From the NCBI GenBank assembly GCA_033344895.1, contig JAWPMN010000001.1:2302001-2366000 (forward strand): a stretch of 64,000 bases of DNA. The letters are read 5' to 3'. The notes below the pieces were generated by a model. The model saw only the letters and a list, made by a program, of their open reading frames with translations. It had not been told where the DNA came from and searched no databases. This document shows positions 7,215-14,999 of this stretch, in pieces (within the stretch, counting starts at the first letter, position 1; every line of letters begins with the position of its first letter). The stretch is from Alphaproteobacteria bacterium. GTDB taxonomy: Bacteria; Pseudomonadota; Alphaproteobacteria; UBA8366; Aestuariispiraceae. Both the position numbers and the translations under genes were made by a program.

Positions 7215-9760
7215 TGGCCAAAGCCAAACATACGTATGCGGTCCGTCTCGCCGTCGAGGGTGGCAATAAGGTCAAGGCCGAGCTCGTCAATGTGGGAGAA
7301 AGTGGCGAGCGATCCCTTAAAAAGATCGAACGTGCCGGTGGTAAAGCCTCTCTTGGCCTGTCTTCCCTTGGCGAACGTGCCAGAATGCTCACCACGGGTA
7401 TGCGGGCACTCGGCGGCGCTTTGGTTGGAGCGGCTGCTGTGGGTGGTCTCGCGACACTGATTGATCGTTCTATCTCTGCCGCTGATGCCATCGGGAAAAC
7501 GGCGGATAAGCTCGGCGTTGGCATTGAGGCGCTCCAAGAACTGCGTTTTGCCGCTCAGTTGGCGGGCGTCCAACAACAAACCCTCGATATGGGATTGCAA
7601 CGTTTTACTCGGCGTGTGGCCGAAGCAGCCAAAGGCACGGGCGAGGCCAAACAGGCTTTGACCGATATGGGCATCGCTCTTCGTGACCAGCACGGCAACA
7701 TCCGTCGTTCCGAAGATTTGTTGAACGATGTGGCGGAGGCCTTTAAACGCACCGAAGACCCTGCCGAGCGACTGCGTCTCGCCTTCAAGCTGTTCGACAG
7801 TGAAGGTGTGGCCATGGTGAATATGCTGGTCGGTGGTGCAGATGCGCTGGAAGCGACCCGACGACACGCCCGTGATCTCGGGATTGTTTTGGAAGAGGAC
7901 CTGGTCCGCAATGCGGAGAAGGCTCGCGACCAGTTGGACACTTTGGGCAAGGTGGTTTCTGCCAACCTGACCCGGGCGATGTTAGATCTGGCTCCGGCCA
8001 TTACAGACATTTCCTCCGGGCTTGCCGATTTGGCTGCTGATGCGGCGACCGCCTATGAGCAGATTAAGCTCGCCTTATCTGGTGATTTCAATTTCGAGGG
8101 TATGTCGGAACGTTCGACGCGGCGCATCGTTGAAGAACGCCGCCAAGAACTTCAAGAAATCGCTCGGGAGCTCAATGAAATCGGTGATATCGGTTTTATG
8201 GATGACCCCATTGCCTGGGGTCGCAAGGTCGCGTTGGAACGCCGACTTCAGGAGCGGGTGGAACAATACCGCCAATGGGCCGCCAAGCTTGCCTGGATGC
8301 AAAGGGATGATGGCGATAATGCGCCAGCACCCGATGGCACGACCACACCCGATGCCATTGAGGCCGATATTCGTTCGGCTCAGGACCGGTCTCGACGGAT
8401 TGCTCAGATTGAAACCGATCTTCAACGCCAGCTTTTCGAGGTCACCCATCAAGGGGCAGATCGCATTCGGGCTGAATATGAGCGCCTCGTTTCTGAAATG
8501 CAGGGCTTGATCGAACCGGGCGGTGGTAATCTGGATCAGGTTGGCGCAATCATGGCCCGTGCGGCAGCTGTTCGTGATTCCAAACTATCCCGTCTGGCTG
8601 AACAGGAAGCCGAAGCCGAGCGCAGAAAACAGGCTGCGAATACCCGGATCATTGAAGGGCTGAGGGCCGAGCGTGATGAGTTGGCATTGACTGATCGCCA
8701 ACGATTTATTTCTCAGGCGCTTCGGCGATTGTCTGCCGAGGCGACGGACGCCGAACGGGCTCAGGTTCGAGACCTGGCCGGTGCGCTCTTTGATGAAAAA
8801 CAGGCCATTGAGGCCAGGACAAAGGCCGAAGAGGACGCAGCGCGTATCCGTGAACAAGGCAAAGCTCTGACAGAAGAGCTTCGAACAGCAGAGGAAGCCT
8901 ATGCCGCCGAGGTCAGAAAACTAAATGAGCTGTTGACCGCAGGAGCCATTGATCAGGAAACCTTCGCTCGGGCCTCTGAGCGGGCTTATGACCAAATGCT
9001 CAGTGCCAGCAAGGACTGGTCGGCTGGCGTTGTCCGGGCCTTGCGAGACTATGCACGGGAATCATCCGACGCGGCCCAGCAATTTGAGCAGGCCACATCC
9101 CGAGCTTTAAAAGCCAGTGAGGATGCCTTCGTTCAATGGGCGACCACCGGCAAGGTGAGCGCGACTGATCTATTTAATTCCATCGCGGAGGAAGCCTTGC
9201 GGACCGCCTATCGCATGGCGGTCATCAAGCCCTTCGGGGCCTTGTTTGAAGGCATTTTGGGTTCGATCGCCGGAAGTCTTTTCGGGGGATCTTCCGGTAT
9301 GGTCGGAGATTTCCCTGCACCGGGGCCTGTGCAAGTAGCGCATGTCGGTGGCGTCATCGGATCTGATCCTTTGCCGAGCCGACCAATACATCCGACGGTC
9401 TTTGACAATGCACCCCGATTTCATGGAGGCGGTGTGGTTGGCAATGAAGTGCCAATCATTGCCCAACGTGGCGAGACGGTTTTCACGCCGGGGCAGATGC
9501 GAGTGCTCAGAGCTGGTCTTCGGGGCTCTGAACTGGGTCAAAAGCCGGAAGTTAAGGTCAATGTCCATGTCGATAACCGTGCCCCGGGAACCGAGGCCAG
9601 AGCGCAGTGGCGTTCTGATGGCGGCGGTGGGCTCAGGCTCGATATTATCGTGGAGCAAATAGAGGGCCAGATCGCCCGGAACATCGGTCGCGGCGAAGGC
9701 TTGGCTCCGACCATGGAACGACGCTACGGGCTCAATCCGGCAGCAGGGGCGTATCGATAA
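7214..9760 (+). CDS. Phage tail tape-measure protein (lambda-type C-terminus)
   Basis: A protein of 848 residues, the longest in the tail module, whose length should set tail length. A hydrophobic Gly/Ala stretch at about 58-85 (GALVGAAAVGGLATLID) is followed by long charged coiled coil (about 280-610). The C-terminal part contains the lambda tape-measure signature region (SSDAAQQFEQATSRALKASEDAFVQWATTGKVSATDLF near 615-655), a GILGSIAGSLFGG hydrophobic segment and a Gly-rich end. The start overlaps the chaperone frameshift stop by one base. Confidence 0.92.
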   Translation: MAKAKHTYAVRLAVEGGNKVKAELVNVGESGERSLKKIERAGGKASLGLSSLGERARMLTTGMRALGGALVGAAAVGGLATLIDRSISAADAIGKTADKLGVGIEALQELRFAAQLAGVQQQTLDMGLQRFTRRVAEAAKGTGEAKQALTDMGIALRDQHGNIRRSEDLLNDVAEAFKRTEDPAERLRLAFKLFDSEGVAMVNMLVGGADALEATRRHARDLGIVLEEDLVRNAEKARDQLDTLGKVVSANLTRAMLDLAPAITDISSGLADLAADAATAYEQIKLALSGDFNFEGMSERSTRRIVEERRQELQEIARELNEIGDIGFMDDPIAWGRKVALERRLQERVEQYRQWAAKLAWMQRDDGDNAPAPDGTTTPDAIEADIRSAQDRSRRIAQIETDLQRQLFEVTHQGADRIRAEYERLVSEMQGLIEPGGGNLDQVGAIMARAAAVRDSKLSRLAEQEAEAERRKQAANTRIIEGLRAERDELALTDRQRFISQALRRLSAEATDAERAQVRDLAGALFDEKQAIEARTKAEEDAARIREQGKALTEELRTAEEAYAAEVRKLNELLTAGAIDQETFARASERAYDQMLSASKDWSAGVVRALRDYARESSDAAQQFEQATSRALKASEDAFVQWATTGKVSATDLFNSIAEEALRTAYRMAVIKPFGALFEGILGSIAGSLFGGSSGMVGDFPAPGPVQVAHVGGVIGSDPLPSRPIHPTVFDNAPRFHGGGVVGNEVPIIAQRGETVFTPGQMRVLRAGLRGSELGQKPEVKVNVHVDNRAPGTEARAQWRSDGGGGLRLDIIVEQIEGQIARNIGRGEGLAPTMERRYGLNPAAGAYR

Positions 9761-9778
9761 TCAGAAGGGCCTAAACAA

Positions 9779-10258
9779 ATGACAATCACCTGGCCCAAGA
9801 CCCTGCCGCTTCCAACGATTGATGGATATGGAGTCCATCCTGGCGAAGCGATCCTTCGCACTGAGATGGAGGCGGGCCCCGCTCGCCAACGTCGGCGTTT
9901 TACGCAGGTGCCGTCACGGATTTCTGTGCGTTGGCTGTTTCGTCGCGAGCAATTTGCACTCTTTGAAGCCTGGTATCGCTGGCATGCCAAGGAAGGTGGC
10001 GAGTGGTTCGAAATTGATCTGATGGGTGGGCTTGGCCTTGTCGGCCATGAAGCCCGATTTACGCGCCAATTTGAAGCCCGACTGAAAAACGGTGTTCTCT
10101 GGGAGGTCACTTCTGATCTCGAGATTCGTGAGCGTCCTACATTGGATGGGGATGCCCTCGATATCTTCCTTGAGAATGATCCTGCTCTTTTGCTGTCGAC
10201 CATCGCTGATTTGAACACCCTTGTTCATCAAAAACTACCGGGTCCAATGACCTGGTAA
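9779..10258 (+). CDS. Phage minor tail protein
   Basis: A protein of 159 residues directly after the tape measure. Segments such as RISVRWLFRREQFALFEAWYRW and GGEWFEIDLMGGLG are typical of minor tail proteins that contact the distal tail tip. Its place before the fibre genes supports a role in tail tip or baseplate assembly. No further function can be read from the sequence. Confidence 0.7.
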   Translation: MTITWPKTLPLPTIDGYGVHPGEAILRTEMEAGPARQRRRFTQVPSRISVRWLFRREQFALFEAWYRWHAKEGGEWFEIDLMGGLGLVGHEARFTRQFEARLKNGVLWEVTSDLEIRERPTLDGDALDIFLENDPALLLSTIADLNTLVHQKLPGPMTW

Positions 10259-10270
10259 GGGAAGTTTTTT

Positions 10271-11131
10271 ATGTCTTTGCAAACTGATTTGGCGGCTGCC
10301 GTAGCGCAAACCACGGCGGACGGCCAGCTGCTGCATCAAATCGTCCATGGTGATGACCAATCCGTTGTCCAAACGGAAGGCGGAGCCGTCAAAACCGTGG
10401 CCAAGGCCATGGCCGACGTGGATGCTCAATTGCAGGGCAGCCTCACGACGCTTGATGAGATGGTAGCTTCGGCAACCGAAAGCGAAGCGCAGGCTGCCAC
10501 CAGTGCGGTCAATGCTCAGTCCCACGAGCAAAGTGTCTCCAATAGTGCTGTGGCCGCAGCGACTTCGGAAACCAACGCCGAGATCAGTGCTCAGTCAGCG
10601 TCGGGTAGTGCCGATGCCGCAGCATTGAGTGCTGCAAACGCCCAAACTTCTGAAACCGGAGCCGCTTCTTCAGCAACGGCTTCTGGCCAAGCTCAGGTGG
10701 CGGCTGAACAAGCTGAGGTTAATGCGGTGCAATCGGCACAAGCCGCTGCAGTATCTGCCGTGGCAGCAGAAACCGCTTCCAGCTCGGCCACCAATTGCCA
10801 GGGTATCGCTCAAGGACGTGCAGAGGCGGCGGCTCTTTCTGCTGAGAGCGCTACGACTTCTGAAACAAACGCAGCGAATGCTGAGACTAATGCTGCCCAG
10901 TCGGCGGGTCAGGCCGCAGCCTCGTCTTTTGCTGCACGCTCGTCTGCTGATGAAGCGCAAACAGCGGAGACCAATTCAACCTTCTGGGCCGGTGAAGCGG
11001 AAAGTGCGGCTATCGCAGCGGAAGCGGCGGCGGTCATTGTCGCCAATGCCACCGGTCTTGATCTGCAAACCCTGATCGTATCGGCCAGGCGTGGATCGGA
11101 CTATCGCGCCCTTGGCATCGAACTGTTCTGA
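10271..11131 (+). CDS. Ala/Ser/Thr-rich repetitive tail fibre shaft protein
   Basis: A protein of 286 residues, extremely rich in Ala, Ser, Thr, Gln and Glu. From about residue 70 to 265 short imperfect repeats of the form SAxxAxxSExxAxxSA follow each other (for example SAANAQTSETGAASSATASG), which predict a long trimeric coiled coil as in stalks of siphophage side fibres. The N-terminal 60 residues (TDLAAAVAQTTADGQLLHQIVHGDD) may be the tail-attachment part. It lies at the start of the fibre region. Low-complexity composition makes family assignment weak. Confidence 0.7.
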   Translation: MSLQTDLAAAVAQTTADGQLLHQIVHGDDQSVVQTEGGAVKTVAKAMADVDAQLQGSLTTLDEMVASATESEAQAATSAVNAQSHEQSVSNSAVAAATSETNAEISAQSASGSADAAALSAANAQTSETGAASSATASGQAQVAAEQAEVNAVQSAQAAAVSAVAAETASSSATNCQGIAQGRAEAAALSAESATTSETNAANAETNAAQSAGQAAASSFAARSSADEAQTAETNSTFWAGEAESAAIAAEAAAVIVANATGLDLQTLIVSARRGSDYRALGIELF

Positions 11132-11142
11132 GAGAACCTGAG

Positions 11143-11541
11143 ATGACGACCCTTGCCCACTATCAAACGCTCAAAACAGCCGAAGCCAATGCGCTCTCGG
11201 CCATCAACGCCAAGCTGGACCAGCCCAACCTCCGCATGGATGACTTCGCCCTCATGGTGAAGGCCATGGAGCTCATGGAAAACATCCATGACCCGTTGGC
11301 CTATGAGGCCTTAAAGCAAAAGATCGCCCAGAAATCCGTCGGGTTCTATTCCCCGGATTTGAGCGGGGAGGATTTGCTGATGCTGACCCGGGCCACCCGT
11401 ATCGGCGACGTGCCTTTTGGTGGCGAAGAGCGCTGGAAGCTGATGAACCGGGATGAATGCAATTTGGACCTCGCCGGTGACGTCATGGTCGGTGAGCGCT
11501 CTCTCGAAGCCTTTGGCGAAAGCGTCCTTGAAAATCTGTAA
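11143..11541 (+). CDS. Unknown phage protein in fibre region
   Basis: A protein of 132 residues that I do not recognise. It is helical in the first half (HYQTLKTAEANALSAINAKL, then MVKAMELMENIHDPLAYEALKQKI) and less so in the second. It has no signal peptide, membrane segment or Cys. ATG 11143 follows TGAGAACCTGAG closely, so it is probably co-translated with the fibre-shaft gene and may be a fibre adaptor or chaperone; that is inference from position. Confidence 0.5.
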   Translation: MTTLAHYQTLKTAEANALSAINAKLDQPNLRMDDFALMVKAMELMENIHDPLAYEALKQKIAQKSVGFYSPDLSGEDLLMLTRATRIGDVPFGGEERWKLMNRDECNLDLAGDVMVGERSLEAFGESVLENL

Positions 11542-11555
11542 TTGGAGAAACTTCC

Positions 11556-12122
11556 ATGCCCATCACCATCCCACCCATTCCGGATACGTCGCCTTTTGCG
11601 ACCTTCGATGAAGACATCGATATCTTTAACAATTCGAAGGCCAAGGACATTCCGGCCAAGCTGAAGGCCATCACCGAAGCTTTGAAGGCACATATCAATA
11701 CACTCTGGCTGGCCACGGCGACCGGGTTTGTGAACGACACGGTCATTGCGGATCTGAATACGGCGCTCGCCAACATCGAAGCCTTCAACAATGACTTGGA
11801 AACCGAGATCAATGATCAACTGGCCGAGTTTGAAGTCAATCTGGGGAACTACTTGGGCACTGGGGCTGGTTATTCGGTGGATGCGGCCAATGCGGCCTTG
11901 TTCACCGGCACCATTGTTTCCGGTGATCTGACCTACGACAACCTGGGCCGGGTCGTCTCTATCCAGCAAGGCCCTCGTCTCGTGGACAACATCACCTATG
12001 ACGATCAGAGCCGGATGACGGGCTATGACGAGATGCTGAGCATTGGCGGCATCGACTACGCCCGCAGCTTCACGTTCACATACACGCCCGATGGGCAAAT
12101 CGACGCCATCATGGAGGTCTGA
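11556..12122 (+). CDS. Unknown phage protein with YD-repeat-like C-terminus
   Basis: A protein of 188 residues, preceded by GGAGA. The N-terminal half is acidic and helical (IFNNSKAKDIPAKLKAITEALKAHI, then NDTVIADLNTALANIEAFNNDLETEIND). The C-terminal third contains two tandem segments resembling YD repeats: LTYDNLGRVVSIQQG and ITYDDQSRMTGYDE. Such repeats occur in secreted surface proteins and some phage receptor-binding parts. It lies between fibre shaft and the putative receptor-binding gene, so a distal fibre role is likely. Not assigned to a named family. Confidence 0.5.
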   Translation: MPITIPPIPDTSPFATFDEDIDIFNNSKAKDIPAKLKAITEALKAHINTLWLATATGFVNDTVIADLNTALANIEAFNNDLETEINDQLAEFEVNLGNYLGTGAGYSVDAANAALFTGTIVSGDLTYDNLGRVVSIQQGPRLVDNITYDDQSRMTGYDEMLSIGGIDYARSFTFTYTPDGQIDAIMEV

Positions 12123-12124
12123 CG

Positions 12125-13468
12125 ATGGATATTTTGACGTTTAACGCTGTCAAACAGCAGCAACATCACCTGAACACGGATCTCCTGGATCCGTGGAAAC
12201 AAGCTGCGTTTGCCGTGGTGACCATGTCCAGTTCAGCACCTTGGGGCACCATTGTTTACAATCATTACCTTCAGGAAGTGGGCCGTCAAAACTATAACAA
12301 CAGTGACTACACGCAAGGCTGTACAAGCAGCATGGGAACGGAATTCTTCAATAACTGGTATTCCTACGGTCAGACCAACTCAAACATTTCCTCGACGGAT
12401 TCATCCTATGGTGACAATACAGCTCGCTGCGGTCATTTAGGGCATATAGCCCTGGCAGTTGCCTCTGATGGAACCATGGTTGGTCGTGCTGCACCTCATG
12501 CGGCGACGGCACTTCGCAATGTCGGCGTTTGGGTCAATAACAAGACCAATAAGAACCTCGCCTTGTTCATGGAAAACCAATATGCCGGGGTCGCACCCCG
12601 TGCCATCGCGCCGGGACGATTGTCTGGCACTGAGGGTTGGCACCTGGCCTGGACGGCAAACAAGTTCTACGCCCAGAATGATTTCGGCACCTACAACAAG
12701 TACGGGATGATCGGATACAACGAGAAGACCCGCACCCTTGTGATCAATGAAAACACCAATGGCGGGACGGGCATGCGGTTGCATGTCTACTCGAACGTGG
12801 CTCCTTTCGACATCCATGCCTCTGATCGCAAGACCTGGTTTGATGCTCTGGACGAGGCTAACCATACGTTCTTTGACTGGACGACAAACTCGGCTGGCTA
12901 CAGCGAAAGTCTTTACCGTGCCGTTGTTGTACCTTGTGATGACGGCAAGGTGATCATCGTTCGGATGGAACCTCACAGCTACTGTATGCTGGATCGGTTC
13001 ACGCCGGATGGTGCTGGTGGCTTTACGCAGGAATCGACCCATACACTGAGCACCACAACGTCCTATGGGATGGAACAGGGGGATCGCAACGGCATTCGCT
13101 TCCAGATCTCAAACGACGGCAAATATGTCATTTGTTACCAGCCCTATTACTACTACGGGGCCGGGGCCGAGGTGTTTCTGATCCGCGTGTCCGACGGCAA
13201 GTATGTGTTCTTGCAGCATCAGGACAGCAGTTACGGACGTTCATTCGCGCCAATCCGCGACAGTGACTTCATGATTTCCTATAGCCCGAATTCTGATAGC
13301 GGCTATGGCATCTACATGTCGCACATCGACACCAAGAGCATTTTTGAGGCGATTGCCGACAAGGGCGACATGAGCTCCAAGGTGCCGGGCTTCAATGTCT
13401 ACATCTTCGACAGCGCCTATCACTCCACCAACTATCCCTACATCGTGCCGATCATAGGAGGTAACTAA
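12125..13468 (+). CDS. Putative receptor-binding tail fibre tip protein
   Basis: A protein of 447 residues rich in Tyr, Ser, Asn, Gly and Asp, with repeated beta-strand-turn blocks (for example GNGIRFQISNDGKYVICY-like and SDGKYVFLQHQDSSYG) and almost no Lys/Glu helices, in keeping with a beta-propeller or beta-sandwich fold. The composition and place after the shaft genes suggest the adhesin that recognises the host surface. I know no named family for it. It starts two bases after the previous stop. The codon pattern is like its neighbours. Confidence 0.5.
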   Translation: MDILTFNAVKQQQHHLNTDLLDPWKQAAFAVVTMSSSAPWGTIVYNHYLQEVGRQNYNNSDYTQGCTSSMGTEFFNNWYSYGQTNSNISSTDSSYGDNTARCGHLGHIALAVASDGTMVGRAAPHAATALRNVGVWVNNKTNKNLALFMENQYAGVAPRAIAPGRLSGTEGWHLAWTANKFYAQNDFGTYNKYGMIGYNEKTRTLVINENTNGGTGMRLHVYSNVAPFDIHASDRKTWFDALDEANHTFFDWTTNSAGYSESLYRAVVVPCDDGKVIIVRMEPHSYCMLDRFTPDGAGGFTQESTHTLSTTTSYGMEQGDRNGIRFQISNDGKYVICYQPYYYYGAGAEVFLIRVSDGKYVFLQHQDSSYGRSFAPIRDSDFMISYSPNSDSGYGIYMSHIDTKSIFEAIADKGDMSSKVPGFNVYIFDSAYHSTNYPYIVPIIGGN

Positions 13469-13470
13469 TC

Positions 13471-13908
13471 ATGGTTGATAAAATCAGCTTTCCCCATAGC
13501 GACGACTGGGGCGTGATTGGCCCGAACGGTCAATTCAAGCTGCCTGTGCCGTCCAAGCTCGGTCACCGGTTTCAGTTGGTCGATGGCAAGGTTGTCGATC
13601 GCTATGGCGGCATTACCGACGAAGAGGTCAAACAGCAAGACGCCGATACCGTGGCATCTCAACAAGCGGCGGAATTGGATGCAGCTCGATCTGCTCTTGT
13701 TGGCCGAGTTAAATCAGAGGCCGGTGAACGGATCGCGGCGACCGATTGGAAGGTGGACCGTGCCAGAGAGCGCGATGCCTTGAACGGCACAACCACCTTG
13801 AAAGATGTCTATGCCGAGCGCGAAGCCATCCGAACCGCCAGTGATGAAGCGGAAACAGCCATTGCTGCGCTTGCCACATTGGATGAGATCCAAGCCTTCA
13901 CCTGGTAG
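13471..13908 (+). CDS. Tail fibre assembly-like protein
   Basis: A protein of 145 residues preceded by a strong AGGAGG. Its layout, a short N-terminal beta part (DDWGVIGPNGQFKLPVP) and a long charged helix with EEVKQQDADTVASQQAAELDAARSAL, then IAALATLDEIQAFTW at the end, is that of small fibre assembly or fibre-tip chaperone proteins that follow phage fibre genes. The family is judged from layout and position only. A clear terminator follows, so this gene closes the fibre operon. Confidence 0.5.
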   Translation: MVDKISFPHSDDWGVIGPNGQFKLPVPSKLGHRFQLVDGKVVDRYGGITDEEVKQQDADTVASQQAAELDAARSALVGRVKSEAGERIAATDWKVDRARERDALNGTTTLKDVYAEREAIRTASDEAETAIAALATLDEIQAFTW

Positions 13909-13936
13909 CCCTCGCATTTCCAATCGAACCCAATCC

Positions 13937-13960
13937 ACCGGCCTTGAGCCGGTTTTTTTA
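13937..13960 (+). terminator. Rho-independent terminator after fibre operon
   Basis: A perfect 6-bp stem (ACCGGC at 13937-13942, GCCGGT at 13948-13953) with a 5-nt loop is followed by a run of seven T. It lies between the fibre genes and the DUF1833 gene, so the last tail and lysis genes probably depend on read-through or a nearby promoter. Confidence 0.85.
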
Positions 13961-13977
13961 TGTCTGCGTTTTGACCC

Positions 13978-14520
13978 ATGCCTGATCCAACACTTAGCCA
14001 GGCCATCCGGGAGGCCTATGCAGCCGCTCCTTCCGATGTGGTGATCCTGCATACACTTGAATTGCGCCATCCAGCTTTTGTCGATGACGACGGAAGCCCG
14101 ACGGCTATTCGGGTGGTGCGGGATCACCGGAATCTGGAAGCCCGTCTGGAGGCGTCAGCTCCCGTAAACGGTGGCGAGATGGTCACCTTCATCGCTTTGG
14201 CCTTTGATTTGTCGTTGCCACCCATCGACACGGCACCCGTGCCTGAAATCACGGTGACGTTGGACAACGTCAGCCGTGAGATTGTTCGCCATCTGGACGC
14301 TGCAGCCGTTTCTCAGGACAAGATTGAAATCACCTATCGGCCCTATCTCTCCACGGACCTTGAAGGACCGCAGATGGATCCTCCGATCACGCTGGTGCTG
14401 ACGGAGGTTGAGGCCAACGCCCTTCAGGTGACCGGTCGGGCCCGGATGCTGGACATCGGCAACAAGGCTTTTCCGAGCGAGACCTATACAGCCAAACGGT
14501 TTCCGGGGCTGACGCGATGA
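13978..14520 (+). CDS. DUF1833 family minor tail protein
   Basis: A protein of 180 residues matching the DUF1833 pattern of lambda gpL-like tip proteins: SQAIREAYAAAPSDVVILHTLELRHPAF at the start, a central VTLDNVSREIVRHLDAA segment and a C-terminal RARMLDIGNKAFPSETYTAKRFPGL. In siphophages this gene comes just before the NlpC/P60 peptidase and the J protein, as here. The stop overlaps the next start (ATGA at 14517-14520). Confidence 0.82.
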   Translation: MPDPTLSQAIREAYAAAPSDVVILHTLELRHPAFVDDDGSPTAIRVVRDHRNLEARLEASAPVNGGEMVTFIALAFDLSLPPIDTAPVPEITVTLDNVSREIVRHLDAAAVSQDKIEITYRPYLSTDLEGPQMDPPITLVLTEVEANALQVTGRARMLDIGNKAFPSETYTAKRFPGLTR

Positions 14521-14999
14521 CGAAATTGTTTATGCCAGCCGCCCTGAGCCAACCCTGGCATTGGGCCGAAACCTATATCGGCATCCCATGGGCGGCAGAT
14601 GGCGAAGGGCCGGACAGTTTTCACTGTTGGGCTTTCGTTTGTCATGTGCAGCAACGTCAGTTTGGCCGCGAATTGCCAGCGATCCCAAACCCGGAAGACC
14701 TTCTCGCGATTGCCAGAGATTTTCGCGATCACCCTGAACGGAAGCGCTGGGTTCTCGTTGACGAACCACAAGAAGGTGACTGCTTGCTGATGCGCCAGGC
14801 CCGCTATCCCATCCATGTCGGCGTCTGGCTCGACGTGGATGGCGGCGGTGTACTCCATTGTGCCCAAGAAGCTGGGGTCGCCTTTCAGAACCTTGCGTCC
14901 CTGTCTGCCAATGGCTGGCGGATTGAGGGCTATTATCGCTACTTATTTGATAATCCCGGTCGCGGCTCCGCCGCTCCTCGCCTCTTGGGACCTAATTGA
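14517..14999 (+). CDS. NlpC/P60-like tail tip peptidase (gpK-like)
   Basis: A protein of 160 residues with the C-H layout of NlpC/P60 papain-like peptidases: Cys37 in GPDSFHCWAFV, His100 in YPIHVGVWL, and a further His114 that may be the third residue. Such tail tip enzymes cut peptidoglycan peptide bridges during DNA entry. It is shorter than lambda gpK and lacks the JAMM half. It is translationally coupled to the DUF1833 gene before it and the J-like gene after it. Confidence 0.8.
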   Translation: MTKLFMPAALSQPWHWAETYIGIPWAADGEGPDSFHCWAFVCHVQQRQFGRELPAIPNPEDLLAIARDFRDHPERKRWVLVDEPQEGDCLLMRQARYPIHVGVWLDVDGGGVLHCAQEAGVAFQNLASLSANGWRIEGYYRYLFDNPGRGSAAPRLLGPN

